A stretch of 64,000 nucleotides of DNA from Cafeteria roenbergensis (GCA_008330645.1 VLTN01000034.1:336300-400299); one strand, 5' to 3'. Shown: positions 43,742-56,431, numbered from the stretch's first letter. Notes: generated by a model not told the origin, from the letters alone. A program made the numbers and translations.

Positions 43742-46700
43742 ATGGCCGACTCGCCGCCGCCTGAGGGCGCAGATGAGGAGTTCGAGGCTCTGCAGGCGGA
43801 GGTGGCGTTCCTGCGCGACCAGCTGGACAGCGCGGTTTCGCGGGAGGACTACGAGGCGGAGCGCGAGCGGTCGGACGACCTGCAAGCGCGTCTCGACGAG
43901 GCGGAGGCCAGGGCGGAGGATCTCGCCGCGGAGCGGGAGGGCGCCGACCAGGACGTGTCCGCCGCCAACACGCGCCTCGTCGACCTCGAATCCAAGCTGG
44001 GGGATGCCAGGCGGGACAACGACCTGTACCGCTCCCAGCTGGAGCAGAAAGACGCTGAGATCGCCCGCCTTGGCTCCGAGCTGCGGGGCGCCCAGTCGCG
44101 CCTCAGCAAGGCAGTCGCCGACGCATCACGAGCCAGTCAGGCCGGCAGAGCCTCCACCCGCGAGCTCACGCAGCACGCCCGTGAGAACGCTCAGCTCAAG
44201 GATGAGATGCGCGGCCTGGTGGAGGAGGTGGCCGTTCAGCGGGCCGCCGTGGCCGACCTGCAGGCGCTCCTGCAGAGCAAGGCAGAGGTCATGGAGGAGC
44301 TGGAGAGACGCCTCGAGGAGGAGACGCAGGGACAGCGCGAGGCCGCGGCCGCCACAGGCGAGGCGGAGGCTGCCTTCCAGGACCTCGCCAAGATGAGAGA
44401 CACGGAGACGCAGCAGGCGGCCAAACTTCACGCCGAACTGAGAGCAGAGCTCGAAGACTGGCAGAGCCAGGCAGAGCAGGCCAGGGAGCGAGCGCGCAGA
44501 GCCGAGGCCGAGGCGGCAGCCCTGCGTGACGAGCTGCGCCGGGTCAAGTCGCAGACGCGGTGAGTGATGGGCGCGTGATGGGCGCGTGATGGGCTGGGGC
44601 GGCGGGGTCCCCGCGATGCAGCAGCAGCTTGCTGCGACGCCGCCACAGCGCCGGCGCGTCTGCAGGTTTGCCAATACCCGCTGCTGCTGCCGCTGCCGTC
44701 GTCGTCAGCGCGGCCGCTGCTGCTGCCGCTGCCGTCGTCGTCAGCGCGGCCGCTGCTGCTGCTGCTGCCGCTGCCGTCGTCGTCAGCGCGGCCGCGATCG
44801 TGCGCTGCCCCGACCCCTGCTTGGCTCGCCCTCTCGTCTGAGCGCCGGTGTTGCGCCTGCGCAGGGTGGCAGAGCTGGAGACCGAAGTGAGCGATGCCCG
44901 AAAGGACGTCGACGCCGCGGAGGCAGAGCGTGACGAGCTGGCGGAAGAACTTCGCGCCGCCCACACAGACCTGGCAGCCCTCGGCCAGAGGGTGGCAGAG
45001 CTGCAGAGCAAGACCGAGGAAGTGGTTGAAGTTGCGGTCGGGGAGGAGAAGGCACGGTGGGCAGGCGCCGACGAGGAGCTGGCTGCTCTCCGGCGCCGGC
45101 TGGCAGAGGCGCGCGAGGGCTCTGCCGCCCTGGAGGAGGAGCTTCGTCGATCGCAAGCCGCGCTGGAGGAGGCGCGCCACCGCATGGGCCAGTACGAGCG
45201 ACGCTACGGCCTCGAGGACGCCGTGAGGGAGCTCGACACTCTGAGAGACGCCCTGACCTCAACCCAGGAGGAGCTGGATGACGTGTCACGCAAGCTGGAG
45301 GACGGGCAGAGCCGCTTCATGACGCTGGTGGAGATCTCCCGGCTGCTCGCCGCCGAGGCAGGCCACGGCGAGGGCGTCGACGTCTTTGATATTTACCCGG
45401 AGCATAAGATCCGAATGGAGTACGCAACGGCCGTCGATCGGGTGCGGCTGGACAACGGCTTCCTCGCCCGCCGCGTGGAGGAGCTGGAGGCGGAGCGTGT
45501 GGAGCTGCTGCGTCAGCTGCGCATCAACGCGCAGCAGGTCGGCACTGACAGGTGAGTGATGGGCGCGCGATGGATGGCTGACCCGGGCGCGGCAGGCGCC
45601 GGCGCGGCGACAGCGTTTGCTGCTGCCGATGCGAGATATGCCGCGATAGGCGCTGCCGATGTGTGCGTGCTATCCGTCACCGCTGGTGGAGCGCTGTGCT
45701 GATCCGGCACCGCTGGTGGAGCGCTGTGCTGACCCGCCGCTGGTGGAGCGCCGTGCTGACCCGCCGCTGATTCGCAGTCTTCGTTACTTTGGGCTGACCG
45801 GCGATCAGATGACGCTGGTGAACGAGTTTGCCGAGAACTTGCGCGAGGGAACGGTGGCTCTGCCGGAGAGAGACGACTCCGCGGCGCTCCGGCGTGAGCT
45901 GGCGGCGGCAGGCGAGCGGTGGAACGCTGAGAGGCGGGAGCTGGCGGCGGCGCTGGCGGCGTCGGCTCGCGACGCAGCGGCCGCCCGTGCCGCGCTGGAG
46001 GCGGCTAGGGAGGAGGCGGCGGCGGCGCGCAGGCGTGCGGAGCTGGCGGCGGAACGTTTGGCCGGCGCCCAAACCACGGAGGCCTCGGAGGCAGCGGCGC
46101 AGGCGGCCAGGCGCGAGGCGCTCCGAGCCGCGGAAACCGCTTCGGCGTCACTTTCCGCCGAAAACGCTGCGCTTCGGGAGCGGCTCGAGGCCCTGTCAGA
46201 GAGCATTCCCAACCTGGTCAACGCCCAGTCAGCCTCCATCAAGGAGCTCGAGAACCGCCTCGTCGCCGACGCAGCCAAGCGCGACTCCTCAGACCGGGCA
46301 GCGGCCAAGGCTGCCAGGGCCGCGGCGGCGCGGGCGGCTCGAGCAGCGGCCGCGGCAGAGCAACGCCGGGGCATCGCGACGGCGGCGGAGGAGGCAGACA
46401 AAATGCTGAGGCAGGCAGAGGCTGCAGGTGAAACCGCAGAAGAGGAAGGATCGGCAGAGCTGGCAACGCCACTGGCAGGAGCCGCCGATGCCGATGCCGA
46501 CGGCGACGGCGCCTCTCCGTTGGTGGGACGGCCGCTGCGCGGCGGCAGAGCCACCAGCGTGCGTTCGGCTCTGCACGCATTGTCCGATCGTCTGGCAGAG
46601 CTGTCGAAGATGCACGGAGCAGAGGCCAGCAGAGCTGCAGAGCTGGACGCGCTGCTGACCGCCGCCCGGCGCGACGCAGCCGAAGCAAGAGCGGCGGCGG

Positions 46701-49700
46701 CGGCAGCAGCCAACGCTGACGCCTCGGGCGGCGGAGGCGGAGGCGGGCTCTCAGCGGAGCAGGTGGCTGAGATGCTCCGGCGGGCGCTGGCGGAGCACTC
46801 CGGCGCCAAGCCGCTGCCTGCGGCTGGAATGGGTGTGTCCTGTCTCTCTGACGAAGGAAGGATTGCGGTGGCAGAGCTGGGAAGTGACCCGGCTCTGTCG
46901 GGACCAGGGAGCGACGCCGAGCGATGGGCAGCTCTCGTGACAGCGCTGGAGGCGCTGAGAACGGAGCGGGCTGCGGCGGCGGCGGCGCGCCGCTCCGCCG
47001 AAGACGCTGAAACCGCGCTGTCTCTTGCGGCGTCGCGGCAAGCGTCGCTCTACCAGGAACACGTGAGAGTGGTTGCAGCGGCGGAAGAGGCAGCAGAGGC
47101 ATGGGCGAGGCGCGAAACCGCGCTCAGAGCCGATGCGGAAGCTCACGAGGCCCGGGCAGCGGCTCTGCAACGGACACTTGACGCGGTGAAGGACGACGCC
47201 GACGGAGGCGGAGGCGGTGCCGGCGGCGACAGCGGCTCTGCCGTGGCGTTGAGACGGGCCAAGGCGCAGGCGCGGTCGCTCGGCCGGGAGGCAGCAGAGG
47301 CGTCAGCGGCTCTGCCGGCGCTGCGGCGGCGCCTGGCCGTGGCGGAGGAGCAGACCCGCGGGCAGGCACTGGCGCGCGAGGCGGCGGAGGACGCCGCGGC
47401 CGAGGCGGAGGCCACGCTGCGGCAGCGGCTGCTCTACCTCGAGCTCTGGAAGCGTGGGGCTGAGAGACGCCTTCAGAGGCTGAGCGACGCGGCGACGAAG
47501 TGGGTTCCGGCAGAGCTGCACCGGGTTGCGCTGGATTCCTTGGCAGAGCTGCGCAAGCGCCATCACGCGCTGGTCGCCGACGTCGGAGCGACGCGGGCTG
47601 CGGCAGCAGCTGACAGGCTCAAGGCTGGTGAAACCGCTCGGCTGCGTGGCGCGCTGCGCGACGCGGAGGCGCAGATCGACTCCCTCAAGGGTCAGCTGAC
47701 AGCGTCGGACGCAAGGGCCGACGAAGTGACCGCGCGCCTCCGCGCGGCAGCGGCTGCCACTGGTTCCGACGCGGCGACTGGCAGAGCCGCCCTGGAGGCA
47801 GAGCTCGCGCGAATCCGCGCAGACGCCGCCGCGACCCAGGTCCGCAGCGGGGAGTGGCGGTCGCGCGCGGAGGCGCTTGGGGAGCGCGTGGCAGAGCTGG
47901 CTGCGGAGGCGGAGGAGGCGGCGCATCGTTTGGCCGGCGCCGAAAGCCGCGCTGCGGAGTCAGCTGACGTGGCGGCCAAGGCAGCTGACCAGCGTGACCA
48001 GCTGCGGGCAGAGCTGGCGGCCGGCATGTCCAAGAGCGACGCGGAGTCGCTCATCGCTCGCGCTGACGCCGCCGAGCGACGTGCTCACGAGGCGGAGGCG
48101 GAGGCTGCGAGGCTGGCAGGCGCCGCAGAGGCGGCGGCGGCACAGGCAGAGTCGCTCACGGCCCTTCGTCGATCGCGTGGCGCCGAGCTGGAGTCGCTCA
48201 GGGAAATCGTGCGCGAAACCGCCGAATCGAGCGACATGGCGGCAGCTGCTGCCAGGCTGCACGCACGCGTCCTGGCAGGCAAGGCGGCCTTTGCGGCTCT
48301 GCTGCGCAGGCACCGGGTCACATCGGCAGAGCTGAGCAAGGCTCGCGCTGCCGCTGCCGCGGCAGAGCTTTCCGCCGACGCGGTCAAGGCCGAGCTCACT
48401 TCGCGGACCGAAGAGGGCAGAGCCCGTGAAACCGCGCTGGAGGAGGAGGTTGCCGCGCTGCGTGGCAGAGCGGGAGATGCGCTGACGCTAGCGGCCACAG
48501 AGCGGCTCGCCGCTGCGGCGGAGGCCGCCCGGTCTCACGTGGCCAAGCGACAGCAGGAGGCGGAGGCGGCTGTTGCGGCGCAGCGTTCCGCCGAGGCAGA
48601 GGCGGCGGAGGCTCGTGCCGAGGCGGAGATGGCCCGGCGACTGACGGATGACCTGCTGATGGTGGTCGATGCCGTGTCAGACGACGACAGAGCCCGAGCA
48701 GCAGCGAGCCTTGCGCGGCGTAGGCAGGCCCGTGGTGCCGGCACCGGCACCGGCACCGAAACCGGAACAGCCGCAGCCGACGGAGGCGTCAGCGGGGGCA
48801 GCGGTGCAGGCGGGGTCACTGCGGACTCGATGGGCTCTGCCGGCAGAGCAGCTGCTGCGCGGGAAGCGGCAAGTCGCTTGGTGTCGCTCTCGGAGTCGCT
48901 GCGGCGCGAGCGACTCCGAGCGATGCGTGCGGAGCGGGCTTCAGCGGATGCGGAGCTGTCCGCTGCCACCCTCGAGAAGCGGGAGCGCGTCGCGTCTCGG
49001 AGAGTGTTGGTCCTGGAAGAACAGTGTGCCTCCCTGGAACACTCGCTTCGTCGTCGCGAAGGCGAAGTGAGGGTCATGCGCGCGGCTCTGCAGGCGGTGG
49101 AGGGCGGCTCTGCCGTCGCCGACCCGGCCGCTGCAGGAGGCACCCTCCGGTCAGCTGACGACGACGCGTGGTCAGCTGACGATCACAATCCCGGTGGCGG
49201 AGGCGGAGGCGGAGGCGGAGGCGGAGGCGGTGGCGGAGGTGGGCGCGATCCCGAAGGCGTGGCCGATGCGGAATCTGAAGTTGCAGTTGCAGTCGCGAGC
49301 GCCCGTGCGGCGTCTCGCGAGGCCGCTCGTCGGGCGTCAGCCGAGCGACGTCGTGCGGAGTTGTTGGCGTCGAAGCTCCGCACCGCGCGCTCGCACGTGC
49401 GACTGCTCGCGGCAGAGCTGGAGGCGCAGGGCGTCGACGTCAACGCGCTCGGCGTCGACCCTTCCGGCAGAGCCGCCGACCCTGACGGCGGGGGCTTTGA
49501 CGACGAGGACGTTGACGCAGGGAGCGACGCTGGAAGCGACGATAGCAGCGGCGGCGGCGGCGGCGGCGGCCGTGGCCGTATTCGTGGCCGTGGCCATGGC
49601 GGCGGCGGCGGCGGCGGCGGCTCCAAGTCGGCGGCCGAGGCTGACTGGGAGCGTGAGCGCCGCGACTTGCGCGAAACCGCCAGGACCACCATCGCGGGTC

Positions 49701-52700
49701 TCAAGTCGCTGCTCCAACGCAAGACGCGTCTCGTCGAGGACCTCCAATCTAGGCTTGCGGACAAGCATAGAGAGGCCGAGGCCGCGGCCTCCGCTGCCGC
49801 GGCAGAGCGACAGCGTCTGGCAAGCAGAGCCGCAACCGATAACTCCTCGGCTCTGCAGCGGCTGCGCGCTGCGGCAGAGGCGCTCGCCGCAGCGCCCGAC
49901 GGGCTTGGGCCGGAGGGTGCCGCCAGAGCCGCAGCGGTTTCGTCGGCGCTGGTGAGGCGGTGCGAAGAGGCCGAGGCGGCATTGCGGGAGGCGGAGCTGC
50001 GCGCCACGGTGGCCGAAACCGCCGCGGCCCAGTCGAAGAAGCGCCTTGCCGAGGCAGAGGCGCGTGCCGGCTCTGCCAAGGACGAAGTGGAACGTCTTTC
50101 GGCAGAGCTGCAAGACGCGCAGTCGTCGACGCAGCTGCGAGCGCTTGAGCGGATGGCAGGCACGTTGCGTGGCCATCTCCGCGCCAAGGACAAGAAACTC
50201 CGCACGTTGAGCGACGCGCTCTCGCGCTTGAAGGAGGAGTTTCTGCGCTCGCAGGCGGAGCACGAGGAGGAGCGCGCTCGTCAACGCATCCAAACCGTGG
50301 CTCTGCCGGCAGCAGGAGGGACGGTGAGCTCTGCCAACGGCGACGGCCCTGCTGGAGCTGCGGCTGGGGGAAGCCTTACCACAGCCGGCGCTGGCGCTGG
50401 CGCTGGTGGTGCGTCTGCCGTGGAGGCCGCCGCTGCCATGAGGCGGCGCCTCGAGGGCTTGCGCCAGCGCGTGGCCGCTGTGCGGAGCGAGCTGGAGTCG
50501 GTTCGGGGCGAGAAGAAGGATGCGGAGTCGCTCGCCGAAACCGCTGGCAGGGAGCGCGATGCAGCGGTGGCTGCAGCAGCGTCGGCCAAACGTGATGCCG
50601 AAGCGGCCGCACGGCGCTTGGCATCAGCTGACCGTGAGCTGGCGTCGCTCCGCCGTCAGCTGACCGGAGCCAGACGAAGTGTGCAGGCAGAGCAGCTTGC
50701 AAAGGCGGCGGAGGCGGGGGCCGAGGCTGAGGCGGCAGGGTCCAGAATGCGGGGCAGCGGTGGGGGTCAGACCCATCGCGACGGCAGGGACGGCGAGGCT
50801 GGCGGTGACGACGCTGATCCTTCCAACGGCGGGACGATGTCGCAGGCGTCCGACCCAGCAGCTGCCGTGGCGATGCTGAGGCGGCGGCTCGCCCTGCTGG
50901 AGGCGCAGAATGCGGCACTGCGCTCTGCCGTGAGCGACGCCGAGTCACGCGCGGGTCAGGCCGCCGCTGCACCGTCTCGCGGGAGCGGCAGACGACTGAG
51001 CGACGCAGCGTCTCTCATCTCCGCAACAGGCCACCGAGTGGTCGACACACCCTCCGGCCGAGCCAGCGGATCACCCCGGCAGGCTGCGACGTCGGCCGAC
51101 GCCGACGTCGTCCGAAAGCTGAGACGCCGCCTGGAAGTGGCGTCGCGCAGAGCCGACGCCGCGACCAAGGCTGAGTCTGAGGCAGCCTCGCGTCTCAAGG
51201 CCGCGGAGCTGCGCGCTGACCGCGCCGAGAAGGCTGCCAAGGTGGCGGAGCGACGGGCTCGAAAGGAGGCGGAGGCTCGGCGTCGCACAGAGGAGGCGGC
51301 AGCTGACGCCCTGGCAGAGCTGGCGCCGGCCGAGGCCTTGCGGCGGCGGCTGGTGGAGGCGGAGGAGGAGGCGGCGGGCTGGCGGTGCCGGCTGGAGGGC
51401 GAGGCGGCGGCGGCGGCGGACAAGCTGCGAGTGGAGTTGCGCGAAGCGGTTTCGCGTGCGGAAATCGCAGAGGCGGCAGCGGACTCCGCCGAGCAAGCGC
51501 TTCGTCGATCGCGAGAGGGCGACGCCGCCTCCGAGGAGGCCGCTTCACTACGCTCCAAACTCCGCACGGCGAGGCGCGAAACCGCCGCGCTCCGCACGGA
51601 AGCGGACACGCTGGCGGCCGAGGCAGCCGAAGCGAGGTTCGGGCGGCAGGAGGCGGAGGCGGAGGCGGGCCGGTGGCGGCGGCGGTGCCGGGAGGCTGAG
51701 GCTGCCAGTGCCATGATGCAGGCTGGATCGCGGGCCGCGCAGTCTCTCGGGCGCGACCCCGTGGCGGTCATGGCCGGATCAGCGGCAGGATCGGGAAGTG
51801 GGTCGGGCTCTGCCGGGGCGGAAGGAGGCTCTGCCGGATCGGCTGGGAGGGAGGCCGAGCTTGAAGCGGCGGTGCGGCGACTGCGCGCTGTTGCCGAGTC
51901 GCAACGTGACGAAGTGAGCCGCCTCCGCGCAAGGGTGGCAGAGCTGATGGCAGAGCGAAAGCGGATCCGTCAGGCGACGTCAGCAGCAGAAGGATCGGCG
52001 TCGCCTGATGCGGCAGAGCCGCCGAAACCGCCTCAGGCTCGCCAGCCGCGCGGTGCGGGAACGGCTGCGGATCTGGAGCGGCTGCGTGCGGAGGCGGAGT
52101 CTCTCGGGACTCGTTGTGGGGAGCTGGAAGCGTCTCTCGCCGGGACCCGCAAGGCTGCGAGAGACGCAGCCAGTCGCGCTGAGAGACGCCTCGAGGAGGC
52201 GAGAGACGCTGCGGAAGCCGAGAGACGCAGAGCGGACAAGGCCGAAGCGGAGCTCGAGGCGGCGAAACGTTCCGCCGAAGAGCATCGACGTGAAGCAAGC
52301 TCAACCGCCGCATCCGCAGGCGCCAGCGCAGAAAGGCTGGCAGAGCTAGCTGCAGAGGTGAAGGCTGCCCGGGAGGAGGCCGCGCGACAGGCTGGCAGAG
52401 CCAGAGAGGCCGCCGCAGAGGCTGCACGCGCGAAGGCCGACGCAGCCAAGTACAAGGCGGACGCGGAGGCGCGGGGGCAGCCGCCCGAGGGCGCCGAGTC
52501 ACGAGCACAGCCCAGCGACGCGGGCGCGTCCCTCCGGTCGGAGCTGGCGCGCGCACAGGCTGCCGCCGCGGCGCTCAGGGCCGAGAACGCGGCGCTGAAG
52601 GAGGAGCTCGGCGCCTTTGACGTGGGCTTCTTTGAGGAACTCGAGGACCTGAAATGGCGCCACGGGCAGGCGATCGACAAGTGCGCCGCGTTTGACCGGC

Positions 52701-52750
52701 TTCTTGCCGAGCTTGGGCGGCCGCCCTACGCCCAGCCAGACGAGACATGA
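43742..52750 (+). CDS. CEP290: CEP290, ciliary transition-zone coiled-coil protein
   Basis: Three exons, 43742-44559, 44865-45551 and 45778-52750, join in frame to 2825 residues (introns of 305 and 226 bp; donors GTGAGT; acceptors GCGCAG and TTCGCAG; both phase 2). Almost the whole protein is coiled coil. Family marks are clear. Exon 2 has YGLEDAVRELDTLRDALTST, then VDVFDIYP and LDNGFLARRVEELEAERVEL, matching the CEP290 block YGLEDAV...IDL...N..L..EIE.LEEER. The exon 2/3 join restores R...GTDSLRYFGLTGDQM, the LGLT segment. The C-terminus has LGAFDVGFFEELEDLKWRHG, matching ELENFDPSFFEEIEDLKYNY of human CEP290 (2479 residues). CEP290 forms the Y-links of the ciliary transition zone and gates entry to the cilium. 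Long Gly tracts and Ala-rich inserts make it longer than the human form. The first residue is uncertain; an upstream exon is possible. Confidence 0.9.
44680..44795. repeat. 36-bp repeat in CEP290 intron 1
   Basis: About three copies of a 36-bp unit with core CCGCTGCCGTCGTCGTCAGC inside intron 44560-44864, one copy having an extra CTG triplet. It reads as Arg/Cys-rich or Ala/Val-rich frames that are artefacts. Confidence 0.85.
49193..49240 (+). repeat. Hexanucleotide (GGAGGC)n coding a poly-Gly tract in CEP290
   Basis: About seven copies of GGAGGC encode a run of some 16 glycines. A second Gly-rich stretch from GGC repeats lies at about 49548-49622. Both interrupt the coiled coil of CEP290 and probably act as flexible hinges. 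Confidence 0.9.
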
Positions 52751-53260
52751 CGAGCCCGTCACTCCGGGGCCGGCAAGAGTCAGAATTGGCAGAGGTGTGC
52801 GTGGGTTTGTGTGATTGCATTTGCACACCAAGTGTCAAAGTTTCGTTCTGGCTCGCAAGGGCCGAATCGGCTTGGAATCCGCAAAGCGGTCGCGCGGCGC
52901 CACGGTACTGTCTCATGTTTCAAGCGGGAATCTTTCACATTGAGCTGATTGATCCAACTCGCAGCACGTGCTGCGCTGGATCTCACTCCCGTGCGTTTGG
53001 CACGTTGCGTCGGGCGGCCAGATTCGGCGGCAAGCGTACAATGATGCTCAGAGCACCGCGTCCAAAGGCGCCGAATCGACGACGGGAGCGTCGCTCAATT
53101 GTGAGAGCCTCGACCATGCCCTGACGGCGGAAGCAGGATTTAAAAAAGCTTGGGACTGAGGTCAACACAGTGTTGGGCGCAGAGGCAGCAGTGACAAAGT
53201 CTTCACGTTCAGCGAGCACCGTCTGGACGGGCGACCGAGCGTCGCCGTTCGGCTCAGCAC
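52751..53260. other. Intergenic, CEP290 3' flank, no gene supported
   Basis: Lower in GC than its neighbours, with T- and A-rich patches such as AGGATTTAAAAAAGCTTG near 53130. It should hold the CEP290 3' UTR and the promoter or 5' exons of the WD40 gene. No domain-bearing frame was found. Confidence 0.5.
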
Positions 53261-56200
53261 ATGTGTTTGTGCGTCCGCCACCACCACGAGGCTGCGCAGT
53301 ATTGCCTCTGGCCGGCAAGCTTCCTGGTCGCAGCAGAGCGACCGAACACATTTGAATCTTGCCGCGCCATCAGACATGCAGTTGACGAGGACTGCGGGAA
53401 GAGTCGAAAAACCTCTTGTCTGGCCTCCTTGTCAAAAAACTTCGATCCTTCAATTCGGACATTGAGGGCGGAGCACTGCTACGCTTCGCTCACCACCAGT
53501 GACTCCGCGGCGTCCATCAGCGCCCCATCTCTCGTGCCTGCCGTCATCTGGCCGGCGGGTCACGGCGCCGCGCTCTGCCTGCACGCTCCCGCCTCGGTCG
53601 GCGACAGAGGGCGCTGCCTCACCCGTCATGGCGTGATCTGGGCCCCGTCATGGGGACGGCGCGTCGACGTCAACCCTGGCCGCTGCGTGGCTCTGCCGTC
53701 CGGCAGGCTGCACGGGTCTGCAGCCGTCGGGTCACACGGGGCGTTCTGGGGCACGGGTGAGGCAGCTGATGGCCGCGTGACTGGCAGTGACGCGGTGCTG
53801 ACCGGCGCTGATGACGACGACACTCTGCCCGGGTGGGCGTCCTTCACTCCCCCGGCCCTGCCGGTGAAAGAATTGGCCAAAGCGGCTGCGGGCCGGTGCC
53901 GGCGGTTTCGGCAAGCCACGGCGCCCCGGCAGCCTGGCAGGCGCTGTGTCTGTGTGTTTTCGCGGAGGCCACCTCGCGGCTCTGCCGGGAATGGCGGCTC
54001 TGCCAGTACCTCCACGATCGAGTCCCTTCGTGGCGGTTCGTCGTCGTGGCTCTGCAGCTCGGTGGTTCCGGGCCACCGATGGACCCGTCTGTGGTCCGTG
54101 ACCCCGGGCGCCGTCGGTGGCGGCACCAGCGGCAGCAGCACTGTGGCCGATGGTCGATCAGCCTGGCTCTCAGCCATCAACGGCGGCAGCGGCGGAGGCG
54201 GCAGCGGCGCAGCTGGAGGTGGGCCAGCCGTCCATCACCGTCACGCGGCCATCAAGCGCGGGTCCCGTGCCGGTCTCATCGGCGACGCGTCCTCGAGCAT
54301 GGGAGCCGGCACCGCAGCCGGCGCCGCCGCAGCCGCGGCCATGGACTCAGTGCTGGGCCACCGGGGCCGCGTGCTGGACGGACCGCTCGGACTCGCCGCA
54401 CTGGTGTCGGCGGCGCCGTGGGCCGCTGCCTGCGGGCCGATGGACCCGTGCGACTCTGGCGCCGAGGAGGGGGGCATCGGCAGAGCCGGCTCTACCGGAC
54501 CGCCTACATCACTCGCGCCGCTGGCTCCGGGGAAGCATTCCCCCGAGGTGGTGCTGGGCTGCGGCTTCGCGGACGGGGCCCTGCGGTGGTCGCGCACGGA
54601 CGGCAGAGCTGCCGACGGGGCGGGAAGTGGGCCGGCCAGCGACGCGGCTCTGCCGGGGCTGCTGGCGCCCGGCTCTGCCACGGCCGTGGGCTCCACGGGC
54701 GACGGCACGCTGGTGTGCTTCGGCACGGCGTGCGGCGCAGTGCGGCTCTGCCGGTCGGTGAGCGACGCGGCCCGAGCGACGCCGTGGCTGCGGGGCCGGA
54801 CCGTGGGCGCCGAGTCGCTCAGCGGTGGAGCCGACTTCGGGCTGGGCGGCTCTGCCGACGGTCGGCCGGCGGGGCTGGCAGAGCAGGAGTGCCACGAGAT
54901 GGACGAGGCGGGTGCAGAGCCGCGAGGCGGGTCGCTGACGAGCTCTGCCGTGAGGGCTGCGGCTCGGGCGGGAATCGCTCTCGGCGTCTCTCAGGCGCGA
55001 TCAGCCTACGCCGAGGCGTCGGCTCTGCTCTCGGGCTCTGCCGGGGCGGGCGGCCTGTCAAAGACGGGGCAGGGCGGCGGCTGGGCGCGGTCTTGCGCTG
55101 ACGTGGCGCCCGGCCCGGCGACGGGCGTTTGCTTGGCCGTCATCAGCGGTTTCGCGACGGGGCATCAGTGCCCCATCACGGCCGTGTCGCTGAGCCGCAG
55201 CGCCAACGCGGTTGCAGTTGGTGGTGCTGATGGGCGCGTGATGGTGGGGCCGCTGACGGACATGAGGGTCCACCGCGTGCTCCGCACCGCCCCTCCTGAT
55301 GCGGCGTTGCTGGCAGCGGCGCTGCTGGCGTATCCCGGTCAGCAGGCCATCGCGAGCGCATCAGCGGCGGGTCACCTCGTGGCGGGGCTCGCAACGGCGG
55401 CAGCACCGGCGACGCCGGCTGATGCCGGAGCGACCGGCGACGCTGTCGCTGCTGCGGCCTGTGAACGGGACAGCGGCGGCGGCGCCGTCTCGATGAGTCA
55501 GCAGGGCATCGCTGTCCCATCCGCTGCGGCAGTGCTGGCGGCCTGCCCGCGCCCGCTCGGTGCCGTCACGACGGTCGCGGTTTCGCGTGCGGGGCTGGTG
55601 GTGGCGTGCTGGCGACGCGTCTCGCTGGTCTGCGGCTGGGACCTCAACGGCAACCTGATGGCAGCGCGTCGCGTGCCAGTCACCCTGACGACGGCCATCA
55701 CGTGCCCTGGAGACGGTGAAGCCGCCGTTGGCAGGCACGGGTCGGGGCACGCTCGTGGTGCTGGCCACCCTGGACCTGTCGTTGCGCCACGAAGTGGCGG
55801 TTGCCGGCGCCGGCATGGGGGCAGGCATCGCCCAGAGCAGCGACAGCGCCAGCCGCAACCGCAACCGCAACCGCAGGCATGACCGCTCCGCCAGCAAGGA
55901 GTCGACGTCGCGTCACGGCAGGTCGACGCCCGACCCCGCCACTCCGCGCGGGGTGGGCGGCGGCGCAGTGGGGCGGCAGAGCTCTCGATCCAGGGCGGCG
56001 ACGGCGGCGGCTGTTGGTGGGCGTTGCGGGCTCCGGCGGTGCCGGCAGCGGCGCTGCTGGTGCTGCTGACGACAGCGGCAAGCGCGGCGGCGGTGGTGGC
56101 GGCGGACGTGGCGGCGGGGGCATGTTCGGCGTGCTCGGAAGGCTCTTCGGAGGCGGAAGCGGCAAGGGGGCGGGGCCCGGCTCTGCAGGGGCCGGCACTG

Positions 56201-56431
56201 CGGCTGCTGCTGACGCGCAGCTGTGGATGACGGTGGCGGGCACGGATGCGGTGTCGGACGCGGCGTCCAACGGGAACGCCACTCCTGGCCGCTGCTGGCG
56301 CATGCGACGCGGCCGAGGCACCGCTCGTTGTCGCTCGTCTGGTCAAGGCGGCAGCCTGGAATGCATCGCAGGCGAGAGAAGCTGAGCCGCGAGGAACTTG
56401 TGTGCTGGCGCGGGGCAGCGTGACGCCGTGA
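53261..56431 (+). CDS. WD40-repeat protein (BEACH-type C-terminus), copy 1; reading frame changes three times
   Basis: One frame is open from 53261 to about 55730 and shows degenerate WD40 blades: EVVLGCGFADGALRWSR, TAVGSTGDGTLVCFGTACGA, HQCPITAVSLSRSANAVAVG followed by GADGRVMVGPL, and AVTTVAVSRAGLVVA with WDLNGNLMAA. The last two resemble the closing blades of BEACH proteins such as neurobeachin and LYST (AVS...G.IV...LYLW..NG.L.A). Coding character then moves to the next frame (GRGTLVVLATLDLSLRHEVA), to a third near 56000 (GGMFGVLGRLFGGGSGKG) and back to the first near 56290 (AEAPLVVARLVKAAAWNASQ), ending at 56431. No BEACH domain is seen. The true start is unclear; residues before about 53480 look non-coding. 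It is either a gene with very short introns or one with frameshifts. The part from 54195 on is repeated downstream. Confidence 0.45.

Noticed and set aside
45805-46809. Minus-strand Ser/Ala-rich frames opposite CEP290 (also 48085-50205)
   Set aside because: These are antisense shadows of Ala/Glu-rich coiled-coil codons; CEP290 marks are on the plus strand.
55715-55740. A definite 19-bp intron
   Set aside because: It would restore the frame, but all other introns here are at least 95 bp. Kept only as one explanation in the findings, not annotated.
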